Made by a program: the position numbers and the translations under genes
In this document: one piece after another, positions 1-8,051 of the stretch
Position numbering within the stretch: position 1 is the first letter of the stretch
Layout: each line of letters begins with the position of its first letter
Assembly (NCBI GenBank): GCA_029060065.1
Contig: JAIDUT010000095.1
Coordinates: forward strand, 1 to 36,909
Source of the DNA: Clostridia bacterium
Lineage (GTDB): Bacteria; Bacillota; Clostridia; Christensenellales; UBA3700
Reading direction: 5' to 3'
Length of the DNA stretch: 36,909 bases
The notes under the pieces: model-generated
Told to the model about the DNA's origin: nothing
Databases searched by the model: none
The model's input: the letters and a program-made list of their open reading frames with translations, nothing else

Positions 1-15
1 CAATTTTACTGATAT

Positions 16-44
16 ATTATAACACAACTGATACGCTTTCGCAA
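16..44 (-). promoter_or_regulatory. Outward promoter leaving the left edge
   Basis: Read on the minus strand there is a TTGCGA -35 box, a 17-base spacer and a perfect TATAAT -10 box preceded by TGT (extended -10). It fires towards base 1, so it probably drives a gene beyond the left edge. The stretch between it and the end of the 604-aa gene shows no convincing terminator and no other gene. Confidence 0.6.
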
Positions 45-148
45 TAAAATTTCAATATTATATTTTTAATAAGTATATACATTTAGACTTCTCTTTGATT
101 AGTTCAAAGCGACTTAAAGAAAAATAAGAAAACAAAAAAATAAAAGCT

Positions 149-1963
149 CTAACTGTCAAACTCGAAACAAAAGCGCATAAAGTCAAAGACGTCGTCGTCA
201 AGTTCGTTTTCATCTTCGCTGAAATAACCGCCTTCATTAAAATAGGTGTTGATAAAATCTCTGACTTCACGCCTTTTAACGGCGTCTTTGACGTATTGTA
301 CTTTCTCGTCATTGACGTAAGCAAACAGTACCCCGAATACGGCAAGCGGAGCAATGCCGGTATAATCGGCTTTTGCCTTTGAATAGATTTTCTTGAGTAA
401 GCCGTACTCTTTCTTAAATTCGGAGTTGGAAATCCCTTGAAATATCGTTCCTGCAAGATAAATGGCGATACCGTAGGCAAAAGGTTCTTTATCTCCGCCG
501 ACTTGAGGATTTATAACGCTTACGAAAGGATTGTCATAAACTTCCTTGCCGAAAACAAATCTCTTCTTGGGACTGAACATCATATAATTAGCAAGGCATA
601 TTACTCTGATAAAGGCATTGTAATCGCTGTCAACAATAATCTTATTGATAAGTTCACGCGCGGGTAAATAATTCATTTTATATACTCTATTTACAATATC
701 CGCAACGTCGCAAATCTTGGCAAATACGCCTGACAGCATATTGTCAAGCTCAAGCATATTGTCGTCAACGTTCTTTAAGAAATCGTCACGGCTTTGGCAC
801 TTTTTGAGCTTAGAGAGGAACTTCTTGTCGATAAAATTGTACATATCGTCAAGACGTCCGGTAAACAATTCTTCCGGCATATTACGAGTAATAAGGCTCT
901 TCTTATATTTTTCTTGATAGTACTCAACGTAGTATCTTAGTAGCCACGACTTACCAAAACGCCCATATATAGACGTCGCTTGCTTAAAAAGTCTGTCAGC
1001 CGAAGCGTAGTCGCGAGAATTAAAAGCAAGTATTCCTTTGAGAATATAAGAATCTTCGCTTACGTCGCGAGGTCCGATAGGATTATTGGCGTAGATACTA
1101 TTCCAAAAGTCTTCGTCATCTATTTCCCTTGCAAGAGAGTGCATTTCGGCAAGTTGAGCGCTATCAAAGCTGTCGTAGCTTAAAAAGAAATTTTTCATCT
1201 CCTCAAAATGCGAAGAATCGACTTTGTAAAGATGAAAACATATATCCGTCATTTCAGGCATAAATACGTCGTTTTGCATTAGCAATTCGCAATACTCGTA
1301 AGCCTTGTCGTATTCTTCCAAAATACAGTGCGCTATTACCAAAGTTTGGTGACAGCATAATCTGATATCGTTTTTAAGTTTAGATAACTTTACCGTAGAG
1401 AGCAGTTCTATTGCGCTCTCGGGCTGGTTGTCCGATAAAAGATACCTAGCTACCGAGTCCTTGAAAAAGGCTTCGCACCCCTTGTCTTCGACAGAAAATA
1501 TCAACTTACCGCCCCTGTAATACTCTGCCATAACGCCGTTGTAAACGACCTTTCCCTTTGCCGTAGCCTTATCGTCGCTGAACATAGATATAACGTCAAG
1601 GCCTTCAATTTCTTCAAAAAAATTTATCGGCGGATTACCACGATAAATCTTGTCCATAAGTTTAACCAGTTTAGTAAAACTCTCAACATCTCTGTCTTTA
1701 ACGCAGATTTTCTTTATTAGCAAAATCGCGTCGTCAACGTATTTATTTTCAAGTAAAAATTCTTTTGCAAGCGTCATAGCAAGTCGGTAATCGCCAATAT
1801 GACAGTAATAATGCGCCAAGTACATCTTGCGCAAGTCGCGTTCTTTTTGCCCTTCGACTTTATACAAATCCACGAGTATCCGTCTTGCGATACTCTCGTC
1901 TATCCCGTTTCGCCATAACTTGCCGTCTGTATACTCGCTAATCGTAGTTGGGAACTTGATCAT
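149..1963 (-). CDS. Hypothetical 604-aa repeat-type (TPR-like) cytoplasmic protein
   Basis: I do not recognise a named family. The protein has no signal peptide and no clear membrane helix. Much of it reads as paired amphipathic helices resembling tetratricopeptide repeats: residues about 45-110 contain YLAHYYCHIGDYRLAMTLAK, and similar helix pairs recur at about 170-240 and 310-350. This suggests a protein-protein interaction scaffold. The C-terminus is strongly acidic (SEDENELDDDVFDF). Its ATG overlaps the hslO stop codon in an ATGA junction, so translation is probably coupled to hslO. Last gene of a four-gene minus-strand unit. A role with the Hsp33 chaperone is only inference from position. 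Confidence 0.8.
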   Translation of the reverse strand: MIKFPTTISEYTDGKLWRNGIDESIARRILVDLYKVEGQKERDLRKMYLAHYYCHIGDYRLAMTLAKEFLLENKYVDDAILLIKKICVKDRDVESFTKLVKLMDKIYRGNPPINFFEEIEGLDVISMFSDDKATAKGKVVYNGVMAEYYRGGKLIFSVEDKGCEAFFKDSVARYLLSDNQPESAIELLSTVKLSKLKNDIRLCCHQTLVIAHCILEEYDKAYEYCELLMQNDVFMPEMTDICFHLYKVDSSHFEEMKNFFLSYDSFDSAQLAEMHSLAREIDDEDFWNSIYANNPIGPRDVSEDSYILKGILAFNSRDYASADRLFKQATSIYGRFGKSWLLRYYVEYYQEKYKKSLITRNMPEELFTGRLDDMYNFIDKKFLSKLKKCQSRDDFLKNVDDNMLELDNMLSGVFAKICDVADIVNRVYKMNYLPARELINKIIVDSDYNAFIRVICLANYMMFSPKKRFVFGKEVYDNPFVSVINPQVGGDKEPFAYGIAIYLAGTIFQGISNSEFKKEYGLLKKIYSKAKADYTGIAPLAVFGVLFAYVNDEKVQYVKDAVKRREVRDFINTYFNEGGYFSEDENELDDDVFDFMRFCFEFDS

Positions 1964-2805
1964 TCAAACATCCTTTGTATATCTTCTTTTGTAAACGCGT
2001 ATTTAGTATTGCAAAATTCGCAACCCACTTGTATTTGACCTTGCGTTTCTATAATATCAAGCGCTTCTTTTTTGCCGAGAGTAAGCAACATCTCTTCGAT
2101 TCTATGCCTTGAGCAACTGCACTGATACTCTTCGTAAATATCAGGCAAATGCGATATCTCAAAGTGCCCGAAGTAAAAATCCATTATCTCTTGCGCGCTC
2201 TTTTCACACAAAAGCGTAGCTACGTCAGTAAAATTGGATACTATATCCTGCAAAATAAAAATCTCTTCTTCCGAGCAGTTGGGCATAGGTTGAACTACTA
2301 TTCCGCCTGCCTTAACGCACTCATTGTCTTTCATTTTTACGCCGAGAGCTACCGCAGAAGGAAGCTGTTCGGAAGTTGTAAAATAATAGGCAAAATCCTC
2401 GTCGATATTGCCGTTGACGATTTGAGAAAGTCCGTTGTAGGGCTCTTTTAGACCAAAGTCTTTTATGACGTTGAGAGAACCGTTTTTGCCGACGACGTCG
2501 GATACGCTTGCCTGCCGTCCCTCGAAAGCCTTGGGATTCTGAATATATCCTCTGACCTTTGCTCCGAAGTCACCGCAAAGCACCATTTTACCGCCCTCGC
2601 CGTCGCCGTCGAGAATAAGCGTCAATTTATTGTTGATACCCTTAAAACCTGCGCTCATAAAGGCAGTAACCGTCAAAGCCTTGCCCATTGCTACCGCAAC
2701 CGGCTGAGAAAACCCGTGTATTTTAATAGCTTCCTTTACCGTGGAAGTGGTATCCATAACGCTTACTATGGCTTTTCCGCCAAACAATATAGCTCTTTTA
2801 ATCAT
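1960..2805 (-). CDS. hslO: Hsp33 redox-regulated holdase chaperone
   Basis: Cytoplasmic chaperone that is inactive when reduced and zinc-bound and becomes a holdase under oxidative unfolding stress. The 281-aa length is usual for the family. The four zinc-binding cysteines are visible as a CxC pair (Cys229, Cys231, in QCSCS) and a CxxC pair (Cys262, Cys265, in GCEFC) near the C-terminus. The N-terminal half has the family pattern around ALTVTAFMSAGFKG and the glycine-rich LDGDGEGG stretch. An AAGGAA ribosome site precedes the ATG. It lies 48 bases after the methyltransferase and overlaps the next gene by 4 bases, indicating cotranscription. Confidence 0.95.
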   Translation of the reverse strand: MIKRAILFGGKAIVSVMDTTSTVKEAIKIHGFSQPVAVAMGKALTVTAFMSAGFKGINNKLTLILDGDGEGGKMVLCGDFGAKVRGYIQNPKAFEGRQASVSDVVGKNGSLNVIKDFGLKEPYNGLSQIVNGNIDEDFAYYFTTSEQLPSAVALGVKMKDNECVKAGGIVVQPMPNCSEEEIFILQDIVSNFTDVATLLCEKSAQEIMDFYFGHFEISHLPDIYEEYQCSCSRHRIEEMLLTLGKKEALDIIETQGQIQVGCEFCNTKYAFTKEDIQRMFE

Positions 2806-2853
2806 AACGTATTCCTTATAAATATCAGTAAAATATCTTCGCTACAGTCGATA

Positions 2854-3564
2854 TCAGGACTTAGTTGCAATAAAAATCAATCTTTTTGACTTATCCTTAG
2901 GCTTACCGTAGGTTTCGCCGTCATAGATTTCGACTTGCCATTTGGCTAAACAAGATTTTATGAAATCAACGCTGTGAGTATACTGTCTATGGCTCTCTTC
3001 TATTCGCCTGTAAGTATCTCCCTCTATTTTTTCAAAAAAGTCTATGTCCATATCGACGTAGCCGTCGCCCAAAGCATTGGACCATATATACGTCACGTCG
3101 TCTAAGTCCTCGCAAAAAAGATTGTCGCCTAATATCTTCTCAAGTTTGTAGGGGGTAGAAATATCAAAAATCAACTTTCCGTCTGTCTTAAGCAAGCCGT
3201 ATACTCTGTCTAAAAACTTAGACAAGTCATTGCCTGAAATGTAATTCACGCCGTCGCATACGCAAGTGATAAAGTCTACGGGATGGCTCAATTCAATCTG
3301 CGTCATATCGAGATTTACCCACTTGACGTCAAGCGCCATCTTCTTTGCCTTTAGAGTAGCTACATTGAGCATTTCTCCGCTCAAGTCCGCTCCTATCATT
3401 TTTCTGCCGTCCTTAGCAAGTCTGATAGTCATCTCGCCCGACCCGCACGCTAGGTCTACTCCCTCACCGCTAAGTCTGCCCTTTATGAACTCAAAATAAC
3501 CGTCATAGTCAAAGTCGCCCATAAGCGCGTCGTAATACTTTGCCAATATACTGTAAGCGCTCAT
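2854..3564 (-). CDS. Class I SAM-dependent methyltransferase
   Basis: A 236-aa cytoplasmic methyltransferase. Motif I, DLACGSGEMTIRLA (about residues 37-50), forms the SAM-binding loop and is followed by the acidic motif II region GADLSGEML. The remainder fits the methyltransferase type 11/25 Rossmann fold, with FITCVCDGVNYI as motif IV and GKLIFDIST in the following strand. The substrate cannot be read from the sequence; small molecules and proteins are both possible. It begins 3 bases after the stop of the membrane protein gene, whose tail supplies the AGAGAT ribosome site, so the two are probably translated from one message. No key motif looks damaged. Confidence 0.88.
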   Translation of the reverse strand: MSAYSILAKYYDALMGDFDYDGYFEFIKGRLSGEGVDLACGSGEMTIRLAKDGRKMIGADLSGEMLNVATLKAKKMALDVKWVNLDMTQIELSHPVDFITCVCDGVNYISGNDLSKFLDRVYGLLKTDGKLIFDISTPYKLEKILGDNLFCEDLDDVTYIWSNALGDGYVDMDIDFFEKIEGDTYRRIEESHRQYTHSVDFIKSCLAKWQVEIYDGETYGKPKDKSKRLIFIATKS

Positions 3565-3567
3565 ACT

Positions 3568-4569
3568 TTATCTCTTTTTCTTCTTGCCTTGAAAACTATT
3601 CTTTTGCGCCAACTTTTTCTTCTCTTTGTTGCGTTGTTTAGCTTGCTTTTCCTGCTCTTTGATTTTAGCCTTTTCCTCTTCTTCGTATAGATAAGATATA
3701 AAAGTATCGGTGCAGTATTGCGAGAATGCTAAGTTGAACATCGCATAGGCGGAAAACCCTATCAATACCATTACGACCAATAAAAACGTACCTAAGATAC
3801 TAACAAAACTTAACGCCATAACGCCCGCAAAGAAAATCGTAACGATTAGCGCGGGAAGTATCATTATGAGCGTAAGACAGCAAGTATTGATAATATACTC
3901 TTTCATCTTGTACTTGTAAGTCACGTACATACCCTGTCCCACTACCATATAAAGAGCGCTCAAAAAAGCAATTATGCCTATGAATATCATAAGTACCCAC
4001 CAGCCCGCGTTCGCGCTACCGTTGAGCGCAGTTTCTTTGAGTACCGTAATCAACGAACATGCAAAGCCCGTAGCCAAAGCGCCAAGCCAAGCAAAAGAAA
4101 GCATGAACTTGTACCAGTTGTTCTTAATACCTCTAAAGAAGTGCTTGAAAACCTTTGTTTTAGTTCCCCAAATCATATTACGGCAACAATAATAAAGTCC
4201 TGAAGCAAACAAGCCTACGAGCAAACACGTCGGAAAAATCGCTAGTCCGTATCCCATCAGCCTTATGTCGTAAATTCTCTCTATTGCCAACATCGTATCG
4301 TCGGTTATGCCAAAGCCTACGCCTATGCCGGTGCTGAAATTCAAACCTGCTACCGCCAAAGCCTCTTGAGCTCTCATCCAAAAATACGTAGCTATCATGG
4401 GAGCGCACGCAACTACCATAAACAAGTTGAGCAAAACAAGTTTTGTCAAGTTTTGCGATATAGCCTGTATTGCTTGACGTATACGTCCCTTGTAATTAGT
4501 TACTCTTCCCTCAGGGGATAAATCTCTCTTTAATACGAGTTTTTTAGCTAAATTGTTTGCTACGTCCAT
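3568..4569 (-). CDS. Polytopic membrane protein, possibly YesL-like (DUF624-type)
   Basis: A 333-aa protein with about five or six hydrophobic segments: roughly residues 40-65, 105-130, 155-180, 188-212, 230-255 and 258-285. The positively charged N-terminus (KKLVLKRDLSPEGR) and the C-terminal lysine-rich tail, which ends GKKKKR, should both be cytoplasmic. Organisation and the central CCRNMIWGTKTKVFKHFFRG loop resemble YesL/DUF624 proteins of Bacillota, but this is a tentative assignment. A GGAGAT site lies just before the ATG. It is the promoter-proximal gene of the four-gene minus-strand unit and is divergent from the lysine operon. Confidence 0.75.
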   Translation of the reverse strand: MDVANNLAKKLVLKRDLSPEGRVTNYKGRIRQAIQAISQNLTKLVLLNLFMVVACAPMIATYFWMRAQEALAVAGLNFSTGIGVGFGITDDTMLAIERIYDIRLMGYGLAIFPTCLLVGLFASGLYYCCRNMIWGTKTKVFKHFFRGIKNNWYKFMLSFAWLGALATGFACSLITVLKETALNGSANAGWWVLMIFIGIIAFLSALYMVVGQGMYVTYKYKMKEYIINTCCLTLIMILPALIVTIFFAGVMALSFVSILGTFLLVVMVLIGFSAYAMFNLAFSQYCTDTFISYLYEEEEKAKIKEQEKQAKQRNKEKKKLAQKNSFQGKKKKR

Positions 4570-4606
4570 ACTATCTCCGTAATATTAAATATATTTTTAC
4601 GGGTAT

Positions 4607-4635
4607 ATTATACTCTATTTTTTTTGTTTACGCAA
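4607..4635 (-). promoter_or_regulatory. Promoter for the membrane protein-methyltransferase-hslO unit
   Basis: On the minus strand: TTGCGT, a 17-base A-rich spacer, and a perfect TATAAT. It lies about 37 bases upstream of the ATG at 4569 and faces the four-gene unit. The -35 box is the same TTGCG-type as in the promoter at the left edge. Confidence 0.7.
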
Positions 4636-4750
4636 ATATTATTGCCTATTAAATTATATATAACAATGTAAAAGTAAAAAAATGTTTGTCGAAAAGATTA
4701 TCAATAAATAGTCAATGACATAAAAATTTTTGAAATGATTGATAATTCGC

Positions 4751-4779
4751 TTTACATATTAAAATTAATATGATAATAT
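4751..4779 (+). promoter_or_regulatory. Promoter of the lysine riboswitch / asd operon
   Basis: TTTACA, 17 bases, TAATAT with a TGA extended -10 triplet. Transcription would begin near 4785, exactly where the P1 helix of the riboswitch starts, which supports the assignment. Confidence 0.65.
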
Positions 4780-4783
4780 TTTT

Positions 4784-4953
4784 GTAGTTTACAGAGGCGC
4801 AAAATATAAAAGTATTGGGATAAATGCGACAAGACGTACCCAAGAAAGGATGTTTTGCCGAAATCGTATATCTATCTTGTGCGGTATGCGGTTGGTCGCT
4901 ACGGTGAATAACCCTGCGACTGTCACCTTGGATTAGGTGAAGCGCTTAAACTG
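4784..4953 (+). promoter_or_regulatory. Lysine riboswitch (L-box)
   Basis: Several L-box signature pieces appear in the expected order: GAGGCGC at the start of the core, AAGTAT, the GAAAGGA and GCCGAA blocks, GGTTGG, GGTGAATAA, GACTGTCACC and finally GGTGAAGCGCTT. AGTTT (4786-4790) pairs with AAACT (4948-4952) to close P1. By family knowledge, lysine binding stabilises the aptamer and lets the downstream terminator form, switching off lysine synthesis. The genes that follow, asd, dapA and dapB, make the fit complete. No ORF covers the region. Confidence 0.93.
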
Positions 4954-4972
4954 ACTATCAATACGTCATTTT

Positions 4973-5009
4973 AATGCTTTGCCTACGAATAAGTGGCAAA
5001 GCATTTTTT
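4973..5009 (+). terminator. Riboswitch-controlled intrinsic terminator
   Basis: Stem AATGCTTTGCC (4973-4983) with GGCAAAGCATT (4995-5005), an 11-nt loop, followed by a run of T. It lies 20 bases after the riboswitch P1 and about 115 bases before asd, so it is the likely expression platform of the L-box. Confidence 0.88.
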
Positions 5010-5122
5010 ATACGACTGCTTATAGCTATGCGAAAAAAGCGCACTGCTCTTCAAAGTCGTCACAGCAAAGTAAAAAAAGATGTGAAAATTCTGAACATCT
5101 AGAAATATTAGGAGATATATTT

Positions 5123-6142
5123 ATGAAAAAATACAACGTAGCCGTAGTCGGCGCAACAGGAATGGTAGGCAACAAGTTCTTAGAAGTACTTACCGAAAAG
5201 CAATTACCGGTCGAGAATTATTATCTCTTTGCTTCTGCTAAGAGCGCAGGCAAAGTAATCGACTTTATGGGAAAGCCCCACACCGTCATTGAATTGACGG
5301 AAGAAAACGTAAAGGCTCACAAAGTTGACATTGCTCTCTTCTCCGCAGGCGGTTCGACGAGCGCTAAGTTTGCTCCTGTATTCGCTAAGTGCGGCGCAGT
5401 AGTAATCGATAACTCCAGCCAATGGAGAATGGACCCAACCGTTCCGCTCGTAGTACCTGAAGTAAATCCTCAGGATATTGATTGGAACAACGGAATTATC
5501 GCAAATCCAAACTGCTCTACTATTCAAGCAATGGTAGCTCTTAAACCGCTCCACGATAAGTACGGTATCAAGAGAGTTGTGTACAGCACCTATCAAGCAG
5601 TCAGTGGCGCAGGCGTAGCGGGATACAACGACCTACTCGAAGGACTTAAGGCTTTTGTAAACGGCGAAAAATTCGCTACTAAGAAGTTCCCGTACCAAAT
5701 CGCTAACAACTGCTTACCGCATATCGACGTTTTCCTCGACAACGGCTATACCAAGGAAGAGGAAAAGATGATAAAGGAAACCAAAAAGATTTTGGGCGAC
5801 CAATCTATCAAAGTTACCGCTACGACGGTTAGAGTACCTGTACTCAATTCCCACTCGGAATCTATCAACCTTGAGTTTAACAAGCCTTGCACCAAGGAAG
5901 GTATCATCGAGGCTCTTAGAGGTCAAAAAGGTATCGTTATTGTCGATGACGTAGCCAACAACAAGTACCCTATGCCTATCGACACCACGGGTCACGACGA
6001 AGTTTACGTAGGTCGTATCCGTATGGACGATACCGTAGAAAGCGGTTGCAATCTCTGGGTTGTTGCTGACAATATCCGCAAGGGCGCAGCTAGCAATGCA
6101 GTGCAAATTGCTGAGTATATGATACAAAACAATAAAATATAA
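5123..6142 (+). CDS. asd: Aspartate-semialdehyde dehydrogenase
   Basis: Reduces L-aspartyl-4-phosphate to L-aspartate 4-semialdehyde with NADPH, the branch-point step for lysine/DAP, threonine and methionine. The N-terminus has the Rossmann dinucleotide loop VGATGMVG (about residues 9-16), and the active-site cysteine is Cys131 in NPNCSTIQ. I place the start at the ATG at 5123 (MKKYNVAVVG), preceded by AGGAGA; the longer ORF from 4979 would translate through the terminator. The resulting 339 aa is normal for the family. First gene of the riboswitch-controlled operon. The remaining aspartate-family genes (lysC, hom) are not in the window. Confidence 0.96.
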   Translation: MKKYNVAVVGATGMVGNKFLEVLTEKQLPVENYYLFASAKSAGKVIDFMGKPHTVIELTEENVKAHKVDIALFSAGGSTSAKFAPVFAKCGAVVIDNSSQWRMDPTVPLVVPEVNPQDIDWNNGIIANPNCSTIQAMVALKPLHDKYGIKRVVYSTYQAVSGAGVAGYNDLLEGLKAFVNGEKFATKKFPYQIANNCLPHIDVFLDNGYTKEEEKMIKETKKILGDQSIKVTATTVRVPVLNSHSESINLEFNKPCTKEGIIEALRGQKGIVIVDDVANNKYPMPIDTTGHDEVYVGRIRMDDTVESGCNLWVVADNIRKGAASNAVQIAEYMIQNNKI

Positions 6143-6183
6143 TATAGCGATAGTAAAGAAATAAAAGCAATATAAAATTAATC

Positions 6184-6342
6184 GTTCAACGGAATTTGAG
6201 TAGCGCAAGATTTTCACGTGCAAGAATTTTTTCTAGACGATGAAAACGAACGCAGTAATACTTGCCGTATTACAAGAGAGTTTGAAGAAGTATCGGAAGA
6301 ATTATTGCGTGTAAAATTGTGATACCTCAAATTCCGTTGAAC
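6184..6342. repeat. 159-bp near-palindromic element between asd and dapA
   Basis: GTTCAACGGAATTTGAG (6184-6200) and its exact reverse complement (6326-6342) form 17-bp terminal inverted repeats. Inside them the arms continue to pair imperfectly (GCGCAAGATTTTCACG against CGTGTAAAATTGTG), and the centre is a hairpin GTAATAC-ttgcc-GTATTAC. The whole element can fold into one long stem. It also carries a 34-codon open frame from GTG 6218 to TGA 6320, acidic in composition and lacking a ribosome site. No target-site duplication is obvious. It resembles a MITE- or ERIC-like element; only one copy is seen in this window. The dapA ribosome site begins directly after it. Confidence 0.8.
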
Positions 6343-6358
6343 AAGGAAAAAGGAAAAT

Positions 6359-7237
6359 ATGTTTGAAGGTACTTTTACTGCGATAATTACCCCATTTACC
6401 AAGACGGGCGTAGATTACGACAGTTTTGCAAAACTTATTGAATATCAAATCAACGGCGGTATCGACGGTATCGTATTTATCGGTACGACGGGCGAACCTG
6501 CTACTATGACTTGCGCTGAAAAAAAGACGCTACGCGACTTTGCTCTAAAGCAAGTCAGCGGTCGCGTACCTGTAATCTTCGGTACTGGATGTAACTGTAC
6601 CCAAACGGCCGTGGAAAACTCTATCGTCGCAAAAGACGAGGGCGCAGACGGAATTTTGGTGGTATCCCCTTACTACAATAAGTGTACGCAAGAAGGTCTA
6701 TACTTGCATTACGAGGCTATTGCCAACAAGTGCGACTTGCCTATGATAATTTACAACGTCCCCGGAAGGACGGGAGTCAATATCCTCCCCGAAACAGTCG
6801 GCAGATTGGCTCGCTCAATCCCATCTATTGTGGGCATAAAAGAAGCGTGCGGTAACTTGGAACAAATCGCCAAGACTGCTCAGGCAATCAAAGGCACAAA
6901 TCTTCAACTTATGAGCGGTGACGACAAACTCGCAGTGGATATAGCAAGACTTGGCGGAACTACCCTTATTTCCGTCGCAAGCAACGCTCTGCCGAAAGAG
7001 TTTACTCAAATTATGAAGTATGCAGGCGCAAAGGAATTTGACAAAGCCGACTTGCTCTTGAAAAAATACGATAAATTCGTTGACCTACTCTTTAGCGAAG
7101 TCAATCCAATTCCTATTAAGTACGCTTGCTCTCTCCTAGGGCTTTGTCAGAATGAGTTAAGACTTCCGCTCACTCCTATGAGCGAAAGCAAAGCGCAAGC
7201 GCTTAAAGCAGAAATGCAAAGTTTGAATATAATATAA
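6359..7237 (+). CDS. dapA: 4-hydroxy-tetrahydrodipicolinate synthase
   Basis: Condenses pyruvate with aspartate semialdehyde, the first committed step of the diaminopimelate/lysine pathway. A 292-aa TIM-barrel lyase of usual length. Visible catalytic features are the Schiff-base lysine Lys161 in VGIKEACGN, Tyr132 in IYNVPGRTG, and the pyruvate-binding GTTGE loop around residue 43. An AAGGAAAA ribosome site precedes the ATG. The gene follows asd across 216 bases containing the palindromic element and is 9 bases ahead of dapB, so all three are probably cotranscribed under the lysine riboswitch. Confidence 0.97.
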   Translation: MFEGTFTAIITPFTKTGVDYDSFAKLIEYQINGGIDGIVFIGTTGEPATMTCAEKKTLRDFALKQVSGRVPVIFGTGCNCTQTAVENSIVAKDEGADGILVVSPYYNKCTQEGLYLHYEAIANKCDLPMIIYNVPGRTGVNILPETVGRLARSIPSIVGIKEACGNLEQIAKTAQAIKGTNLQLMSGDDKLAVDIARLGGTTLISVASNALPKEFTQIMKYAGAKEFDKADLLLKKYDKFVDLLFSEVNPIPIKYACSLLGLCQNELRLPLTPMSESKAQALKAEMQSLNII

Positions 7238-7246
7238 AGGTGTGAT

Positions 7247-8014
7247 ATGACAAAAATTTTGATTTGGGGTATCGGCGGTAAAATGGGAAGAAATATTCTC
7301 GAATGTCTACCCTCTTTTGAAAATGCTCAGTGCGTAGGCGGTGTAGATAAATTTGCCGACCCTACACAGTTTTCCGTACCCGTATTTAAGAGCGGTAAGG
7401 ATATCAACGTCGAAGCCGACGTCATAATCGACTTCTCTCGCCCTGACGCATTGGACGAAATACTTGAATACGCGCTTGCCCATAAAATCGGCATAATGCT
7501 AGCGACTACGGGATATTCTGCAGAGCAACAAGCTCAAATCGATAAGGCAAGCAATAGTATTGCCGTATTCCAATCAAGCAATATGTCACTTGGCGTAAAT
7601 CTTATGATAGAGTTGTGCCGCAAAGCGTCCAACTTCCTCGGCGATAACTTTGAAGTGGAGATAATAGAACAACACCATAATCAAAAGGTTGACGCTCCGT
7701 CTGGTACTGCCCTTTCTATCGCAAAAGCTATCAACGAAGAATTCGACAATTCCAAAGAATTCGTATACGGAAGAAGCGGAAAGAATAGCAAACGTCAAAA
7801 TAAAGAAATCGGTATTCACGCAGTCAGAGGCGGAACTATCGTCGGCAAGCATGACGTACTCTTTATAGGTAAAGACGAAGTCATCACAATTAAGCATGAA
7901 GCGCAATCGAGAATGGTATTCGCTCAAGGCGCTATCCGCGCAGGTCTTTTCCTTGCGAATAAGAAGTCGGGCAAATACTCAATGAAAGAACTTGTCGCTG
8001 AATTTATGGACTAG
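7247..8014 (+). CDS. dapB: 4-hydroxy-tetrahydrodipicolinate reductase
   Basis: Reduces the DapA product with NAD(P)H to tetrahydrodipicolinate. A 255-aa protein with the N-terminal nucleotide loop GIGGKMG (about residues 8-14) and the catalytic signature EQHHNQKVDAPSGTAL (about 141-156), which holds the His pair 143/144 and Lys147. The start has an AAGGTGTG ribosome site overlapping the end of dapA. It is the last gene of the operon: the next gene is convergent, 36 bases away. The short AAAATGACATTTT palindrome in that gap is a poor terminator. The rest of the DAP branch is not in the window. Confidence 0.96.
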   Translation: MTKILIWGIGGKMGRNILECLPSFENAQCVGGVDKFADPTQFSVPVFKSGKDINVEADVIIDFSRPDALDEILEYALAHKIGIMLATTGYSAEQQAQIDKASNSIAVFQSSNMSLGVNLMIELCRKASNFLGDNFEVEIIEQHHNQKVDAPSGTALSIAKAINEEFDNSKEFVYGRSGKNSKRQNKEIGIHAVRGGTIVGKHDVLFIGKDEVITIKHEAQSRMVFAQGAIRAGLFLANKKSGKYSMKELVAEFMD

Positions 8015-8051
8015 TTATTAATAAAAAATGACATTTTAATTCCCAACTACA

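Noticed and set aside
58-1183. Short ORFs overlapping the 604-aa gene on both strands
   Set aside because: Shadows; no ribosome sites, no recognisable protein.
4979-5122. Longer asd start at 4979 in the ORF track
   Set aside because: It begins in the terminator stem and lacks a ribosome site; the ATG at 5123 has AGGAGA and the family's N-terminus.
6214-6402. Minus-strand 62-aa ORF across the palindrome and dapA start
   Set aside because: It runs antisense through the dapA start and palindromic DNA with no start signal; more likely chance.
8015-8051. Terminator between dapB and the TetR gene
   Set aside because: Only a 6-bp AAAATG/CATTTT palindrome with a 1-base centre; too weak to call.
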